Origin: SCN-70-22 sp046327755
GTDB taxonomy: Bacteria; Gemmatimonadota; Gemmatimonadetes; Gemmatimonadales; Gemmatimonadaceae
NCBI GenBank assembly: GCA_046327755.1
Contig: JAXLXW010000012.1
Span: forward strand, 62,001 to 126,000
Direction: 5' to 3'
DNA: 64,000 nucleotides
Under the pieces are notes generated by a model. That model ran no database searches, had not been told where the DNA came from, and saw nothing but the letters and a program-made list of their open reading frames with translations. A program made the position numbers and the translations under genes. This document shows positions 34,905 through 43,640 of the stretch, piece by piece. The stretch's first letter is position 1; every line of letters starts with the position of its first letter.

Positions 34905-36779
34905 CTAACGACCGCCGGTCAGCCGGTTGGCTGCAGCTGGCGGCAGTGCCGGCTCACCGAACGGGTCGCCAAACGTCTGTTCGCGCGTGAACTGCCGGTC
35001 GATCTCCCCCAGCGCCTTCCCAAGTTCCTCGCGCGCCACGCGCAGCGCCCACTGGTACAGCAAGCGGTTGCCGACGGCGCCGAGCGCGAATCCTCCCGCG
35101 AGGAGCGGGACCGCGGCCGGGAGTCCGAGCAGCGCGACCAGGATCGCCTTCTTGGCGAGGATGAGGCCCGTGACGCCACCCACGAAGCCTCCGCCGGCAC
35201 CAAAGCCGACGCTCTCCCACACCGACGAGGCGTGCCCCTCCGGCGGTTCGATGGTGAGCGTCACCTCGCAGCGCGACGAGTCGCCGGGAACGGCGGCGAG
35301 CTGCGCCCGCAACGTCTTGACCCACAGCTGGTAGCGCGTCCACGTCCACAGGTAGTTGCCGTACGCTATCCCGGAGCCGTCCATCGAGTACTCCGCGATC
35401 GCGGGGATGTCGAAGACCAGCACCCCGCCGTGCAGCGCATGGCCGCCGATGGTCTCGCGCAGCTTGAGTCCGGCCGGCGGATGCTGCAGCGCCGCCCCCA
35501 TGGCCGCGAGCACGCGCTTGGGCGAGTAGTTGAAGATGCGCGAGACGGTGATTGCCCGCGGGTGCCGTCCCAGGAACGCCCGGACCATGCGCGACGCCTC
35601 GGCGCCGCGGGACACGAGCCCGCGTCCCGCGCCGCGATCGGCCTGCAGCTCGGCCATGGCGATCTGGACAAACTGCCGGGAGATCCCGGCTTCTTCCGCC
35701 GCCGCCTGCACCGCCGTGAGGTTGAAGCCGGTCGGCTCGTCGCCAGCCGCAACGCGCGACGACTGCCCCGCCTGCCCTGCCGGTCCGAGCGCCGCCCGCT
35801 CGCGCGTCATCGACTCCAGCCGCGCCGCCGCCTCCGCTTGCAGCTGCGCGGCGCGGCGCCAGACGGCGTTCGCCTCCTGCTCGCTCAGCTTGGCGTGCGG
35901 CTGCGACGTCTCGTCGGCGCTCGCCACCTCCTGCACCGTGCGCACGAGCATGTCGGCCAGCGCCTCCCCGGTCGGCGGGCGCATCGCCGGGTCGCGCGCC
36001 AGGCAGCGGTCGATGACCTCGGCGAGCGACGGCGGGATGTTCGGCGCCACCGAACGCAGCGATGGCGCGTCGCGCGTGGCGCGCTGCACCAGGATCGCCG
36101 CCGCCTGCTGGTGCTCGAAGGGGAGTCGCCCGCTCAGCAGGAGGTATCCCACCGTGCCGAGCGAGTAGAGGTCGCTGCGCCCGTCGAGCGCCTCGCCCGC
36201 CCCCTGCTCCGGACTCATGAAGTGCACCGACCCCATCACGTGCCCGGTCATCGTCAGGCGCGAGGCGTCCGGCGCGTGGGCGATGCCGAAGTCGGTCACC
36301 ACCAGGCGGTCGGTCCCGCGCTCGATGAGGAGGTTGTCGGGCTTCACGTCGCGGTGCACCACGCCCCGCGCGTGCGCGTAGGCCAGCGCCCACGCCGCGT
36401 CGCGCAGGACGCGCACCACCTCCGCCGGCGGGAGCGGGCCTAACGACTTGAGGCGGTCGCCGAGCGACTCGCCGTCCACGAACCCCATCGCAAAGTAGGC
36501 CCACCCCCGCGCCTCGTCGGCGGAGTAGACCGGGACGATGTTGGGATGGGAGAGCTGCGCCGCCGTCCGCGCCTCGCGCACGAAGCGCTCACGCACCGCC
36601 GGATCTCCCGCCAGCGCGGTCGGGAGGACCTTGAGCGCCACCGCGCGCTCGAGCCGGACGTCCTGGGCGAGGAAGACGACCCCCATCCCACCGCGCCCGA
36701 GTTCGCGCACGATGCTGTAGTCGCCGGCCAGCGCGGCGGCCAGCCCGGGAAACTCCGCGTCGATGGATGCCTGGTTCAT
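34905..36779 (-). CDS. Hanks-type serine/threonine protein kinase with C-terminal membrane domain
   Basis: 624 residues. Kinase domain, residues about 20-280: glycine loop GRGGMG, Lys50 in ALKVLP, HRDVKPDN (Asp144, Asn149), DFG (Asp163) and S-P-E-Q. All catalytic residues are present, so it should be active. Residues 300-360 are coiled-coil-like (EANAVWRRAAQLQAEAAARL). The C-terminal part ends with two hydrophobic helices (GGVTGLILAKKAILVALLGLP and VPLLAGGFALGAVGN). The ATG at 36779 begins a standard kinase N-terminus; upstream sequence is antisense to the M28 gene. The stop is inside CGTTAGG. Confidence 0.92.
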   Translation of the reverse strand: MNQASIDAEFPGLAAALAGDYSIVRELGRGGMGVVFLAQDVRLERAVALKVLPTALAGDPAVRERFVREARTAAQLSHPNIVPVYSADEARGWAYFAMGFVDGESLGDRLKSLGPLPPAEVVRVLRDAAWALAYAHARGVVHRDVKPDNLLIERGTDRLVVTDFGIAHAPDASRLTMTGHVMGSVHFMSPEQGAGEALDGRSDLYSLGTVGYLLLSGRLPFEHQQAAAILVQRATRDAPSLRSVAPNIPPSLAEVIDRCLARDPAMRPPTGEALADMLVRTVQEVASADETSQPHAKLSEQEANAVWRRAAQLQAEAAARLESMTRERAALGPAGQAGQSSRVAAGDEPTGFNLTAVQAAAEEAGISRQFVQIAMAELQADRGAGRGLVSRGAEASRMVRAFLGRHPRAITVSRIFNYSPKRVLAAMGAALQHPPAGLKLRETIGGHALHGGVLVFDIPAIAEYSMDGSGIAYGNYLWTWTRYQLWVKTLRAQLAAVPGDSSRCEVTLTIEPPEGHASSVWESVGFGAGGGFVGGVTGLILAKKAILVALLGLPAAVPLLAGGFALGAVGNRLLYQWALRVAREELGKALGEIDRQFTREQTFGDPFGEPALPPAAANRLTGGR

Positions 36780-36902
36780 GCCTCGTGCTCTACGTCGAGC
36801 GGGGGCGATTGGTGCCAGCCGCCGCGTGGCCCGCCCTGGCGGTGGTGCCGGCGGAGAAAGGGCGGTACTCTCGAGGCCTGAACATATCCTCCGGAACCCG
36901 CC

Positions 36903-38543
36903 ATGCCTCGTCCCCTCACGTCGCCGTTTTCGCCCGCGCTGCGGTTGCTGCTGCCGTGCGCCCTGCTCGCGACCGCCCCAGTCGCCGGGCCCACCGCATG
37001 GGCGCAGACGGCCAGCGCGCCGCGGCAGCACCCGCCGGCCGATCACCCGGCGGCGGCCTGGTGGCGACACGTGGAGGTACTCGCCGACGACTCGCTGCGC
37101 GGGCGCGACACGGGGAGCCCGGGGCACGAGAGCGCCTCGCGCTACATCGCCCAGCAGTTCGAGAAGGCCGGCCTTCGCCCCGCCGGAACCGACGGCTGGT
37201 TCCAGCGCGTCCGCTTCGTCGAAGTCGGGCTCGACGCGGCGAAGGTGTCGATCTCCCTCAATGAAGGGGGGCGCTGGTCCGAGCTCGCACTCGGGGGCGA
37301 CCTGCGGATCACGCCGCGCCCCGCGACGGGCGACGTGAACGCCCCGCTCGTCTTCGCGGGCTACGGCCTTTCCCTGCCGCAGGCCGGCGTCGACGACCTC
37401 GCCGGGCTCGATGTCCGCGGCAAGATCGTCGTCTACGTGAATGCGGTCCCCAGCGGACTCACGGCCCCGCTGCAAGCGCACGGATCGCGGTCGCGCTGGA
37501 CGGCGATGCGCGCCGCCGGGGCGGTCGGGGCCATCGCGCTCGCGACCGGGACCAGCTGGAATGCGCAGGCGCGCACCGGGACGACGGTGTCGCTGGAAGA
37601 CGCCGCACTCGACGACGCCGCCGGCCAGCGAATCTTCGCCGCGGCCAGCCCCGCCCTCACCGCCCGACTCTTCGCCGGCAGCGCGATGGCGTGGGACAGC
37701 GTACAGGCGATGGCGCAACGTGGCGTTAGGCTCCCCACCGGACCGCTCGCCGTGTCGCTGCGCGCCACGCTCCCGGTGCAACGCCGGAACTTCACCTCTC
37801 CCAACGTCGTCGGGATCGTCCCCGGCACCGACCCGCAGCTCGCGCGCGAGATCGTGGTCTACACGGCGCACAGCGACCACGTCGGCACGGTGCACGGCGG
37901 GGCGGCCGGCGGCGACAGCATCTTCAACGGGGCGATGGACAACGCCTCGGGGACGGCGACGCTCATCGAGACGGCGCGACTCGTCGCCGCGCGTGGCGGG
38001 AACCGGCGCACGCTGGCCTTCGTCGCGGTCACGGCGGAGGAGAAGGGGTTGCTCGGTTCACGGCATTTCGCAACGCATCCCTCGTTTAGGGACGGACGCG
38101 TCGTCGCCGACCTCAACACCGACATGTTCCTCCCCCTCGTCCCCCTCACCGGCGTCTTCGCCTACGGCTACGATGAGTCGGACCTGGCCGATGATCTGGA
38201 CGCGGCGGTGAAGGCGCGCGGGCTCGCCGTCTTCACCGATCCGCAGCCCGAGGAGAACCGCTTCGTGCGCAGCGACCAGTACTCCTTCATCCGGCAAGGG
38301 GTGCCGGCGCTCGCCTTCAAGGTCGGCTACCGCACCGGGACGCCGGAGGAGCAGACGTGGCTGGCGTGGGTACGCGACCACTACCACAAGGTCAGCGACG
38401 ACACGACGCAGCCGGTCAACTTCGACGCCGCGGCGGCCTTCAATGCGCTCTACGCCGAACTCGCCCTGCGCGTGGCCAACCGCGCACAGCGACCGGCATG
38501 GCGCGCTAACAGTTTCTTCGCGACGCCGCCGGGCGAACCGTAG
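36903..38543 (+). CDS. M28 family zinc aminopeptidase with PA-like insert
   Basis: 546 residues with a signal peptide (ALLATAPVAG ... WAQ). A protease-associated-like segment (about 140-220: APLVFAGYGL, VRGKIVVYVN) precedes the peptidase core. Zinc ligands in order: His323 (YTAHSDH), Asp346 (MDNASG), Glu379/Glu380 (TAEEKG), Asp407 (NTDM) and His495 (HYHKVSDD). The site is complete, so an active secreted aminopeptidase is expected. Divergent from the kinase gene with about 120 bases between them. Confidence 0.92.
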   Translation: MPRPLTSPFSPALRLLLPCALLATAPVAGPTAWAQTASAPRQHPPADHPAAAWWRHVEVLADDSLRGRDTGSPGHESASRYIAQQFEKAGLRPAGTDGWFQRVRFVEVGLDAAKVSISLNEGGRWSELALGGDLRITPRPATGDVNAPLVFAGYGLSLPQAGVDDLAGLDVRGKIVVYVNAVPSGLTAPLQAHGSRSRWTAMRAAGAVGAIALATGTSWNAQARTGTTVSLEDAALDDAAGQRIFAAASPALTARLFAGSAMAWDSVQAMAQRGVRLPTGPLAVSLRATLPVQRRNFTSPNVVGIVPGTDPQLAREIVVYTAHSDHVGTVHGGAAGGDSIFNGAMDNASGTATLIETARLVAARGGNRRTLAFVAVTAEEKGLLGSRHFATHPSFRDGRVVADLNTDMFLPLVPLTGVFAYGYDESDLADDLDAAVKARGLAVFTDPQPEENRFVRSDQYSFIRQGVPALAFKVGYRTGTPEEQTWLAWVRDHYHKVSDDTTQPVNFDAAAAFNALYAELALRVANRAQRPAWRANSFFATPPGEP

Positions 38544-38643
38544 GGCGCCGCCGGTAGCGGGGGGCGCCCCTCGTCCGTAGAATCCCCGCTCCCACGCGCC
38601 CCTCTCGTGCGCGGGCACCCCTCACACCGAACAAGTACCCTCC

Positions 38644-39048
38644 ATGTCGACCACCGCGCTCAACGCGACGAACCTGGGCTGTTCCCTCACCTGCAAGGAC
38701 GTCGAAGCCTCGATCCGCTTCTACCGCGACGCCGTCGGCTTCACGGTCGCGATGACCTTCGAGCAGGACGGCAAGGTGGCGGGCGCCGTCGTCACCGCCG
38801 GCGACATCCGCATCGTCCTCAACCAGGATGACGGCAAGCTCGGATGGGACCGGATCAAGGGGCAGGGCTTCTACCTGCAGATCAATGTCGCCGCGCCGGC
38901 CGACGTCGACGCCGCGGCGGCGCGCATCAAGGCCGCGGGATCGTCGCTGCTCAACGAGCCGGCCGACCGTCCGTGGGGGGCGCGCATGTTCCAGTTCCTC
39001 GATCTGGACGGCTTCAAGCTCGGGGTGTCGACGCCGCTATCGGCCTAA
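38644..39048 (+). CDS. VOC family protein
   Basis: 134 residues with two beta-alpha-beta-beta-beta modules: LGCSLTCKDVEASIRFYRDAVGF and, in the C-terminal half, GFYLQINVAAPADVDAAAARIKAAG ending MFQFLDLDGFKLGV. Resembles small PhnB/glyoxalase-like VOC proteins; ligand and metal status unknown. Starts about 100 bases after the M28 gene, has its own terminator, and is probably a single-gene unit. No strong ribosome site. Confidence 0.83.
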   Translation: MSTTALNATNLGCSLTCKDVEASIRFYRDAVGFTVAMTFEQDGKVAGAVVTAGDIRIVLNQDDGKLGWDRIKGQGFYLQINVAAPADVDAAAARIKAAGSSLLNEPADRPWGARMFQFLDLDGFKLGVSTPLSA

Positions 39049-39067
39049 CGCCCGACGCCGAACGCCC

Positions 39068-39101
39068 AAGGCCGCCTGCGGAGACGCACGGCGGCCTTTC
39101 T
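39068..39101 (+). terminator. intrinsic terminator after the VOC gene
   Basis: AAGGCCGCC and GGCGGCCTT (39068-39076 with 39090-39098) form a perfect 9-bp stem with a 13-base loop, followed by TCT. Twenty bases after the VOC stop codon. Confidence 0.8.
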
Positions 39102-39223
39102 CGTTGGTGGCAAGGTGAGGCGCGGGCGCAGGTGCCAAGATCAGCCCCTGCGTTCAAGTCGCCGCGTGCGCGCGCGCGCATCGTTCGCCCGCGTCACTCC
39201 CCCTCTCCTTCGTCATCGCCGCC

Positions 39224-39886
39224 ATGACCACGCGCTTCATCGATGTGAGCCACACCATCGAGCACGGGATGATCACCTACAAGGGCTTCCCCGCTCCGAT
39301 TGTCTGCGACTGGCGCAGCCGCGCCGATTCGCGCGCGATCTACGACGGCGCCGAGTTCCAGATCGGGAAGATCGAGATGATCGCCAATACCGGGACGTAC
39401 GTGGACAGTCCCTTCCATCGCTACGCCGACGGCAAGGACCTCTCCGAACTCCCGCTGGAGTCGGTCGCCGACCTCGAATGCCTCGTCGTGCGCGTCGATC
39501 CGTTGAAGGGGGCGGCGATCGACGAGATCCCGCTCCCGGCGCACGCGGTGGGCGGGCGCGCCGTGCTCATTCACTCGGGGTGGGACCGGCACTGGCGCAC
39601 CGACGCCTACTTCGAGGGGCATCCGCACCTCACCGAGCGCGCCGCCGAGTGGCTGCGCAAGGCGGGGGCCGCGCTCGTGGGGATCGACTCGATGAACATC
39701 GACGGCATCGCGACCGGTGCGCGCCCGGTGCACACCATCCTGTTAGGCAGCGAGATTCCCATCGTGGAGCACCTGCGCGGGCTCGAGGCGGCCCCCGCCC
39801 AGGGAGGGCGCTTCACCGCGGTCCCCGTGAAGGTGAAGGGGTGCGGGACCTTCCCGGTGCGCGCCTACGTCGCTGTCGCCGGTTAG
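39224..39886 (+). CDS. cyclase-family (kynurenine-formamidase-like) protein with altered metal motif
   Basis: 220 residues of the cyclase/AfmD-KynB fold: FIDVSHTIEHGMITYKGFP at the N-terminus, VLIHSGWDRHW and GIDSMNIDG later. The motif normally H-T-G-T-H-x-D-x-P-x-H reads N-T-G-T-Y-V-D-S-P-F-H, so two of the three metal ligands are replaced by Asn and Tyr. It may bind a different metal, use a different mechanism, or bind without catalysis. The stop TAG lies in GGTTAGG and overlaps the convergent AraC gene end by four bases. Confidence 0.82.
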   Translation: MTTRFIDVSHTIEHGMITYKGFPAPIVCDWRSRADSRAIYDGAEFQIGKIEMIANTGTYVDSPFHRYADGKDLSELPLESVADLECLVVRVDPLKGAAIDEIPLPAHAVGGRAVLIHSGWDRHWRTDAYFEGHPHLTERAAEWLRKAGAALVGIDSMNIDGIATGARPVHTILLGSEIPIVEHLRGLEAAPAQGGRFTAVPVKVKGCGTFPVRAYVAVAG

Positions 39887-40683
39887 GAAACGGCGGCGCC
39901 CGGCGACGGGTCGGGGATCGCCATCGTCAGCGGCATCGCCGACGGCGCGAAGCCGAACGTGCGCGTGCACGTGCGGCTCAGGTGCGCGGCGTCGGCGAAG
40001 CCGGCGGCGTGTGCCGCTTCGGAGACCGTCGCCCCGCGCATGATCAGCTCCCAGCTGTGCAGGAAGCGCCGCCACAGGATGTAGGGTCGGAGTGCCATCC
40101 CCGTCTGCTCGCCAAAGACATGGCGAAAGCGACTCGGCGACAAGCAGACGTGGTCCGCCACGTCCTCGAGCGAGAGCGCACGATTGACGTTCGCGTTGAT
40201 GAACTCGATCGCGCGCACCACGCGCTCATCCGTTACCACGCCCGGGTGGATGCCGGCGGCCAGCGACTCCACCAGGCGGCGTGCGTGCTGCACGATCGCC
40301 TCCCGCTCCCCACCCATCCACGCCTCGAACATCGCCCGCGTGATGGCGCGCCGTTCGGCGTCCCCTACCTCGGTGATGCCGCTTCGCAGGTAGCGCTGCG
40401 TGATCGCCCGCCCCTCGCGCGTCTCGGGCTCGAGGAAGATCACCACGCCGTACTCCGACGCCGTGACGTCGATACTGTGCGGCTGCCGCGCCGGGATGGC
40501 GGCGATGGAGTACGGGCGCCACGGCTCCGCATCGTTGGAGCGCACCAGGTGCTCCCCCTCCGACGCCGCCACGAACTGGATCGCCTGGTGCGCGTGCATC
40601 GGGATCGACCGATCGTGCCGGCCGATGAAGATGCACCCGCCTTCCCACGCCAGGAATTGGCCGACGCCGACCCGCTTGGTCAT
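39883..40683 (-). CDS. AraC-family transcriptional regulator
   Basis: About 266 residues. N-terminal cupin-like sensing domain (HAHQAIQFVAASEGEHLV, IPARQPHSIDV) and C-terminal double helix-turn-helix (LSLEDVADHVCLSPSRFRHVFGEQTG, then TVSEAAHAAGFADAAHLSRTCTRTFGFAPS). The ATG at 40683 gives the usual length; an ATG at 40716 is in frame. Targets unknown; the neighbouring cyclase-family gene (convergent) or the minus-strand operon ending at 40760 are plausible. Confidence 0.9.
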   Translation of the reverse strand: MTKRVGVGQFLAWEGGCIFIGRHDRSIPMHAHQAIQFVAASEGEHLVRSNDAEPWRPYSIAAIPARQPHSIDVTASEYGVVIFLEPETREGRAITQRYLRSGITEVGDAERRAITRAMFEAWMGGEREAIVQHARRLVESLAAGIHPGVVTDERVVRAIEFINANVNRALSLEDVADHVCLSPSRFRHVFGEQTGMALRPYILWRRFLHSWELIMRGATVSEAAHAAGFADAAHLSRTCTRTFGFAPSAMPLTMAIPDPSPGAAVS

Positions 40684-40759
40684 CCCACCAACGTACGGCG
40701 GGGACCGAGGACGCAATAGGCACCGCGGCCGCTACGAGGCCGACACTGCGCGGCCGCTA

Positions 40760-41851
40760 CTACGCGTCCTCGCAGATGCGCCTCGCGAGATATGCCGCGT
40801 CGTCGCCGACGCCGCCCAGGAAGGCCGAGGCCAGCGAGTGCAGGAAGCGGAGCCCAACGAAGTACAGCCCCGGTGATTCGGCCACCACCCCGCGGTGCAT
40901 GCGTGGCGCGCCGTCCTGGAAGGAGAGTGGGATGCGGATCCAGCGATAGTCAGGGACGAAGCCGGTGCTCCAGATGACGGTGTGCACGTCGAGCGCCTCG
41001 CCGTCCAGCACCGGGCGCCCGTTGCTCACCCCAGTCACGCGCCCGCGCCGCACGACGCCGGCGCGCGCGAAGTCGGCATCGGTGATCCCCACCAGCGGGT
41101 CGTGCGCGAGGTGACGCCGCAGGAGCCGACCGGCGCGCGTGTCGTTTGTCAGGCGCCTGACGACGGGGAGGAGCCAGCGATGGATGTCACGCCCCATCAG
41201 CGTGCGGCGGAGCCGGCGCGGCGTGGCCCCCGCCAGCACGACCGGGCGGAAGCGCGCGACCTCCAGGGCGATGCGCGCTCCCGCGTTGCCGGCCCCCACG
41301 ACGAGGACCGCGCCGTCGTCGAGGGCGAACGGATTGCGATAGTCGCTCGAGTGCAGCTGACGGATGCCGGGCGCAAGCTCCTGCGCGAGCGCCGGAATGC
41401 TCGGCGTCGTGAATGGCCCCGTCGCCACGACCACGTGGCTGGCCTCGTAGCGGATCTCCCCGGTCTCGATGAGGTAGCGCCCCGCGCTTCGGGTGAGCGA
41501 CGTGACCTTCGTGTCGCATCGCACCGGAAGGTCGAAGCGCTGTGCGTAGCGCTCCAGGTAGTCCGCGATCTCGTCCTTGTACGGGAGATGCGCGGGGGCG
41601 GCGGGAAAGGGCATCCCCGGAAGCCCCATCGTCGCCGCCGAGGTGAAGGTGCGCAGCGAATCCCATCGCCGCCGCCAGCTCTCGCCCACGCGCGCGGCCG
41701 ACTCGAGGATGAGGAAGTCGGCGTCGCGCCTTGCGAGGTGATAGCCGACCGCGAGCCCGGCCTGGCCCGCGCCGATCACGATCGTGTCGTAGCGTTCGGT
41801 GCGCACGGCGCGAGGCGCGGGCGGCGCGGGCGGCGCGTCGAGGGGTGACAT
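40760..41851 (-). CDS. CzcO-like FAD/NAD(P)-binding monooxygenase (second copy)
   Basis: 363 residues. FAD-binding GAGQAG near residue 27, the ESWRRRWDSLRTFT segment and the second Rossmann motif GAGNAG identify the CzcO/YhiN-like flavoprotein monooxygenase group. Clearly paralogous to the flavoprotein at 42567 (shared VGESWRxRWDSL and YKDEIADYLERYA-type sequence). Last gene of a minus-strand operon, 40 bases after the GNAT gene. Substrate unknown; such enzymes oxygenate amines, sulfides or ketones. Starts ATG 41851. Confidence 0.85.
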   Translation of the reverse strand: MSPLDAPPAPPAPRAVRTERYDTIVIGAGQAGLAVGYHLARRDADFLILESAARVGESWRRRWDSLRTFTSAATMGLPGMPFPAAPAHLPYKDEIADYLERYAQRFDLPVRCDTKVTSLTRSAGRYLIETGEIRYEASHVVVATGPFTTPSIPALAQELAPGIRQLHSSDYRNPFALDDGAVLVVGAGNAGARIALEVARFRPVVLAGATPRRLRRTLMGRDIHRWLLPVVRRLTNDTRAGRLLRRHLAHDPLVGITDADFARAGVVRRGRVTGVSNGRPVLDGEALDVHTVIWSTGFVPDYRWIRIPLSFQDGAPRMHRGVVAESPGLYFVGLRFLHSLASAFLGGVGDDAAYLARRICEDA

Positions 41852-41891
41852 GTGGCGGCTCGATATGAGGGTGGGATGCGGAGGCGAGGCG

Positions 41892-42563
41892 TTAGGCGAC
41901 ATGTTCCGACGCACAGCCGCGCTCCGGGCGCTGGTAGTCGCAGTGGCAGTGCCCGTCGGCGCAGGGTCGCCCGCCCTCGATGGCGCGGCGCACGCAGCGC
42001 CAGCAGTGGGCGAGCGTCCCGCGGGCGATCGGGAGCCCGAGGAGGCGCGCGGCGGCCGCGGTGGCATCGGCATCGTCGCCGGCCACGGCGGCACGGCCGT
42101 CGGTGTCGACTGAGAGCGTCGCCACGCGCTGAAAGCCCGCGCGCTCGATCCCGCTCCCCGACGCGTGGTTCTCCGGGGCGCGCACGATCCAGAAGCGCGA
42201 CGCCTCGGCGGACTCGATCCCAACGATCGCCTGCAGCAGGCGCGGGTAGATGCCAAGCCCGCGTGCCGCCGGCGTGGTGACGAAGTTCCACAGGTAGCGA
42301 TCGCCCGGCGGGAGCGCGAAGTCGAAATCGAGCTCGCCGAGTGAGGCGCGTTGCGTGGCCACCCACCCCCAGGCAATCACGGCGCCGTCGCGCCGGGCGA
42401 CGTAGGCGCGATGCCCGTCGTCGAATCGGGCGCGCATCGTGTCGTAGGGGCGCTGCTGGGCGAGCGCCATCACGGTCGGATCGGTCTCGCGGCGAAACTC
42501 GACGCCGTCGAGCGGGGGGAGCGAGGCGACGTGGTCGGCGGCGAGGCGGAGGGAGATGGGCAT
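41892..42563 (-). CDS. GNAT N-acetyltransferase with Cys-rich tail
   Basis: 223 residues. A GNAT fold is suggested by YVARRDGAVIAWGWVAT, the acetyl-CoA loop TPAARGLGIYPRLLQA (R-x-x-G-x-x in A-R-G-L-G-I) and FQRVATLSV. The C-terminal 40 residues are unusual: CWRC, then CADGHCHC and a final Cys, six cysteines with His between, which could bind zinc or iron. The start is three bases after the stop of the upstream flavoprotein and the gene lies between two paralogous flavoproteins, so all three probably act on one pathway. Stop TAA lies in GCCTAACG. Confidence 0.78.
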   Translation of the reverse strand: MPISLRLAADHVASLPPLDGVEFRRETDPTVMALAQQRPYDTMRARFDDGHRAYVARRDGAVIAWGWVATQRASLGELDFDFALPPGDRYLWNFVTTPAARGLGIYPRLLQAIVGIESAEASRFWIVRAPENHASGSGIERAGFQRVATLSVDTDGRAAVAGDDADATAAAARLLGLPIARGTLAHCWRCVRRAIEGGRPCADGHCHCDYQRPERGCASEHVA

Positions 42564-42566
42564 GGC

Positions 42567-43640
42567 TCAGGCGGCGTGGAGGTGTTGGGCGATCCGATTG
42601 CCCAGGAAGTGCGCGTCGCGGGCGACCCAGCCGAGGAGGGCGGAGCCACGCGCGTGGAGCCACGGGAGCCCCAGGAAGTAGAGGCCGGGGATCGCGGTGA
42701 CGCCGCGTACGTGCTGCGGCATGCCGCGCGCATCGGCGACCGGGACGTGCAACCAGTCGTAGCGAGGGCGGAAGCCCGTCGCCCACACGACCACGTCGGC
42801 CGGGAGCTGCTGCCCATCGTGCGTGATGAGTCCGCGCGCGTATGCGCCCGTCACGCGCCCCGCCAGCTGCACTCCGAGCCGGTGGGCCACCTCGTCGGGC
42901 CCCTCGCCGATGAGGAGGTCACGGCTCCGCCAGCGGCGCCCGAGCCAGGTGTCGCCGGGGATGGTGAAGGCCCCCGACGCATCGAGCCAGCGAAAGACGC
43001 TGCGCCCGAGCAAGCGTTCGGGGAGGCGCGGATAGCGCCTGCCGACGGCAACTGTGACGTCGTGCGTGGATGCGAGATCGGCGGCGATCTGCACCCCGGA
43101 GCTCCCGCCCCCCACTACCACGACACGCCCCGGAGGGAGTTCGCGCGGGTTGCGATAGGCGGTGCTGTGCAGCTGACGGACAGACGGTGCGAGCCCCTGC
43201 GCGATGGCCGGGACCACCGGCGACTGGAACGGCCCCGTGGCAACGACGACCGATCGCGCACGGTAGCGCGCCTGCTCGGTGATGGCGGTGAAGCAGCCGT
43301 CGGACTCGCGCGTCAGCGCACGCACCGGCTCGTCGAGCCCGATGGGGAGCGAGAAGGCGCGCGCGTAGTGCGCCAGGTAATCGGCGACGGCGTCCTTCCC
43401 CGGGAAGTCGTCCGGTGCGCCGGGCATGGCGATGCCGGGGAGCGCGCTCATCGACGCCGGCGTGAAGAGGCGCAGCGAGTCCCAGCGCTGGCGCCAGCTC
43501 TCGCCGAGCGAGCGCGCACCGTCGAGGATGCGGAAGTCGCGGCCGGCGCGCTCGAGTTCACGCCCGATGGCCAGCCCCGACTGCCCGCCCCCGATCACGA
43601 GGACATCGAGCGTACGGCGGTTGCGTCCGTTGGGCGTCAT
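42567..43640 (-). CDS. CzcO-like FAD/NAD(P)-binding monooxygenase (first copy)
   Basis: 357 residues with dinucleotide motifs GGGQSG (about residue 17) and GGGSSG, the LGESWRQRWDSLRLFTP segment, and the C-terminal ATGFRPRYDW seen in flavin monooxygenases of the CzcO group. ATG at 43640 overlaps the stop of the di-heme cytochrome gene as ATGA, so the two are translationally coupled. Paralogue of the protein at 40760. The strong linkage to an exported c-type cytochrome is unexpected for a cytoplasmic flavoenzyme. Confidence 0.86.
   Translation of the reverse strand: MTPNGRNRRTLDVLVIGGGQSGLAIGRELERAGRDFRILDGARSLGESWRQRWDSLRLFTPASMSALPGIAMPGAPDDFPGKDAVADYLAHYARAFSLPIGLDEPVRALTRESDGCFTAITEQARYRARSVVVATGPFQSPVVPAIAQGLAPSVRQLHSTAYRNPRELPPGRVVVVGGGSSGVQIAADLASTHDVTVAVGRRYPRLPERLLGRSVFRWLDASGAFTIPGDTWLGRRWRSRDLLIGEGPDEVAHRLGVQLAGRVTGAYARGLITHDGQQLPADVVVWATGFRPRYDWLHVPVADARGMPQHVRGVTAIPGLYFLGLPWLHARGSALLGWVARDAHFLGNRIAQHLHAA

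Noticed and set aside
36780..37895. Long upstream extension of the kinase frame
   Set aside because: Antisense to the M28 peptidase with its complete zinc site; the kinase N-terminus at 36779 is standard.
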